Source: Chitinophaga sp.
GTDB taxonomy: Bacteria > Bacteroidota > Bacteroidia > Chitinophagales > Chitinophagaceae
Assembly: GCF_019236475.1 (NCBI RefSeq)
Contig: NZ_JAFAIX010000004.1
Coordinates: 124,001 to 188,000, forward strand
Length of the DNA stretch: 64,000 bases
Direction: 5' to 3'
Of this stretch, positions 63,037-64,000 are shown one piece after another. Numbering within the stretch: the first letter of the stretch is position 1; every line of letters starts with the position of its first letter. The notes under the pieces were generated by a model that saw only the letters and a list, made by a program, of their open reading frames with translations, did not search any database and was not told the origin of the DNA. Position numbers and translations under genes: made by a program.

Positions 63037-63068
63037 AGGCCATGCAGTTATCTGCATGGCCTTTTTTT
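63037..63068 (+). terminator. Intrinsic terminator of the ten-gene operon
   Basis: GGCCATGCAG (63038-63047) pairs perfectly with CTGCATGGCC (63052-63061) around TTAT, with an extra A-T pair, followed by seven T residues. Confidence 0.92.
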
Positions 63069-63097
63069 ATTACCCATCATTTATGCAAGAAAGTTCC

Positions 63098-63481
63098 TCA
63101 GTTGGAACAATATAGCATCATGTAAATATTATTGGAAGTGAAAATGCCGTCTGGCTGGTAGTAATAGGACCATGTTCTACAGCCTATTTGGCATCCAGGA
63201 TCAATATTTGTAATGAGCCAATTGTTTCGGCATTCTATGGAGCCGGCGAGGATAGATCCTTGGCCAACGCCGCCCAGTACAGCCGTTCCGGCAGGTTTGT
63301 TAAGTATATATCCAGTTAGAAAGAAACCTGCATCTGCGGGATCGGCAGGGGTGGAGTTCCTAGTACTGGGATAATATGTGTAAGTGGTGAATGTAGGAGT
63401 TGCCGGTTGTATTTTGTTGTTAACATCGGTTCCATAAGTGGCTACAGCAAGAAAGGCAACCATCAATAGTTTACTTAGCAT
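63098..63481 (-). CDS. Small secreted cysteine-containing protein, unknown family
   Basis: The protein has 127 residues with a short hydrophobic leader (MLSKLLMVAFLAVATYG). The mature part has few charged residues and is rich in Thr, Pro, Tyr, Asn and Gly, with four Cys in the second half (ECRNNW, GCQIGCRTW, YCSN), possibly two disulfides. Small secreted proteins of this kind (DUF6520-like) are common in Bacteroidota; I cannot confirm that family here. It is convergent with the operon above and divergent from the next small secreted gene. Confidence 0.65.
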   Translation of the reverse strand: MLSKLLMVAFLAVATYGTDVNNKIQPATPTFTTYTYYPSTRNSTPADPADAGFFLTGYILNKPAGTAVLGGVGQGSILAGSIECRNNWLITNIDPGCQIGCRTWSYYYQPDGIFTSNNIYMMLYCSN

Positions 63482-63651
63482 CAGGTAGGGTTTTAAGTCA
63501 TGAGTTGCTAAAATAAATTGTATGACTGCAACAATAAGAGCAGTAATGATTTAAATATTCCCCTGTGATATTATTGCTGAGTAGATAGTTATATTGTTGG
63601 GAGACAACAGGTCATCTGCCTGTAACATTTAACCCAAAAATCGCTTTACTT

Positions 63652-63990
63652 ATGAAAAAGATCCTCGTACTGCTGCTCTTTATGGTAGCCGCTATTGGTG
63701 TAAAAGCTCAATCCCAATACTTTTGCAGAACTACCGTACAAACATCCATTGATTCCTGGAATTACAAAGTATTTAAAGATCCTAGTTGGACGGCCCCTGG
63801 CGCTATTCAGATCAACATTACACAATACACTTATGGTGGCGGTTCTACCACTACTGGATGGCAGGGATTTGTCAATGGGCAAAATGCTGGTGGTGTTGGT
63901 AATGCAGGTTATACCGTCATTGATATCAGGGTGGTGAATTTCCTGACAGGCGCCGTGTTGTACCAGTTTCAGGTGACGAATGCTTGTTGA
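63652..63990 (+). CDS. Small secreted beta-rich protein, unknown family
   Basis: The protein has 112 residues with a clear signal peptide (MKKILVLLLFMVAAIGVKAQ). The mature part of about 92 residues is rich in Thr, Gly, Gln and Tyr, with Cys near each end (YFCRTTV and the terminal TNAC) that could form one disulfide. No catalytic motif is seen. It lies 170 bases from the divergent small secreted gene; the two may be functionally linked. The stop lies ten bases before the window end. Confidence 0.7.
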   Translation: MKKILVLLLFMVAAIGVKAQSQYFCRTTVQTSIDSWNYKVFKDPSWTAPGAIQINITQYTYGGGSTTTGWQGFVNGQNAGGVGNAGYTVIDIRVVNFLTGAVLYQFQVTNAC

Positions 63991-64000
63991 TTTTGCCACA

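Noticed and set aside
1..64000. tRNA, rRNA, CRISPR arrays, insertion sequences and integrases
   Set aside because: On reading all gaps I saw no cloverleaf-like sequence, no regularly spaced short repeats, no transposase-like protein and no terminal inverted repeats.

Overview
The window reads as a chromosomal segment of a Bacteroidota bacterium, most like Chitinophaga or a relative (family Chitinophagaceae). This is inferred from content only: two SusC/SusD outer-membrane uptake pairs, each driven by an ECF sigma factor and a FecR anti-sigma factor; a GldA/GldF/GldG-type ABC transporter; LytTR/LytS signalling; lipoprotein signal peptides; and a promoter matching the Bacteroidota TTG-N20-TAnnTTTG pattern. 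I see no rRNA, tRNA, CRISPR array or insertion sequence.

Layout. 0-6.7 kb is a mixed region: a flavodoxin-fold oxidoreductase broken by a stop codon, an FHA protein overlapping a soluble Ser/Thr kinase, two leaderless beta-rich proteins of unknown family, a methyltransferase, an AraC regulator and a frameshifted sigma-factor remnant. 6.7-12.6 kb holds two export/lipid systems on the minus strand: a MacAB-like ATPase/permease/lipoprotein-adaptor set and an MlaD-MlaF-MlaE set. 12.7-15.2 kb has a universal stress protein and an overlapping acyltransferase/class V aminotransferase pair. 15.4-18.8 kb is a solitary 1118-residue protein: Mrr-like nuclease, STAND NTPase, TPR array and a DUF5677-like C-terminus. 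It is AT-rich, ends in a two-way terminator and is probably an antiphage sensor.

18.8-29.7 kb is a carbohydrate-uptake locus: GH3 beta-glucosidase, an SGNH hydrolase/EEP phosphodiesterase fusion, FecR and sigma factor on the minus strand, divergent from SusC-SusD. 29.7-37.7 kb has more carbohydrate genes: a polysaccharide deacetylase, two large secreted proteins of uncertain family, an aldo/keto reductase and an AraC regulator. 37.7-47.7 kb carries a second stress protein divergent from a PfkB sugar kinase, a LytS/LytR-type pair divergent from a TonB-dependent receptor, an aldehyde dehydrogenase with an AraC regulator, and a secreted HExxH protease with a ricin-type lectin domain.

47.9-63.0 kb is the most striking part. 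It is a tightly packed 10-gene run ending in a strong terminator: ECF sigma, FecR, SusC, SusD, lipoprotein, GldA-like ATPase, a GldF-GldG fusion, two tandem MutS-type ATPases without mismatch-recognition domains, and an S41 peptidase. It joins outer-membrane import, inner-membrane ABC transport, MutS-like ATPases and periplasmic proteolysis in one apparent operon with no function I can name. The window ends with two small secreted proteins.
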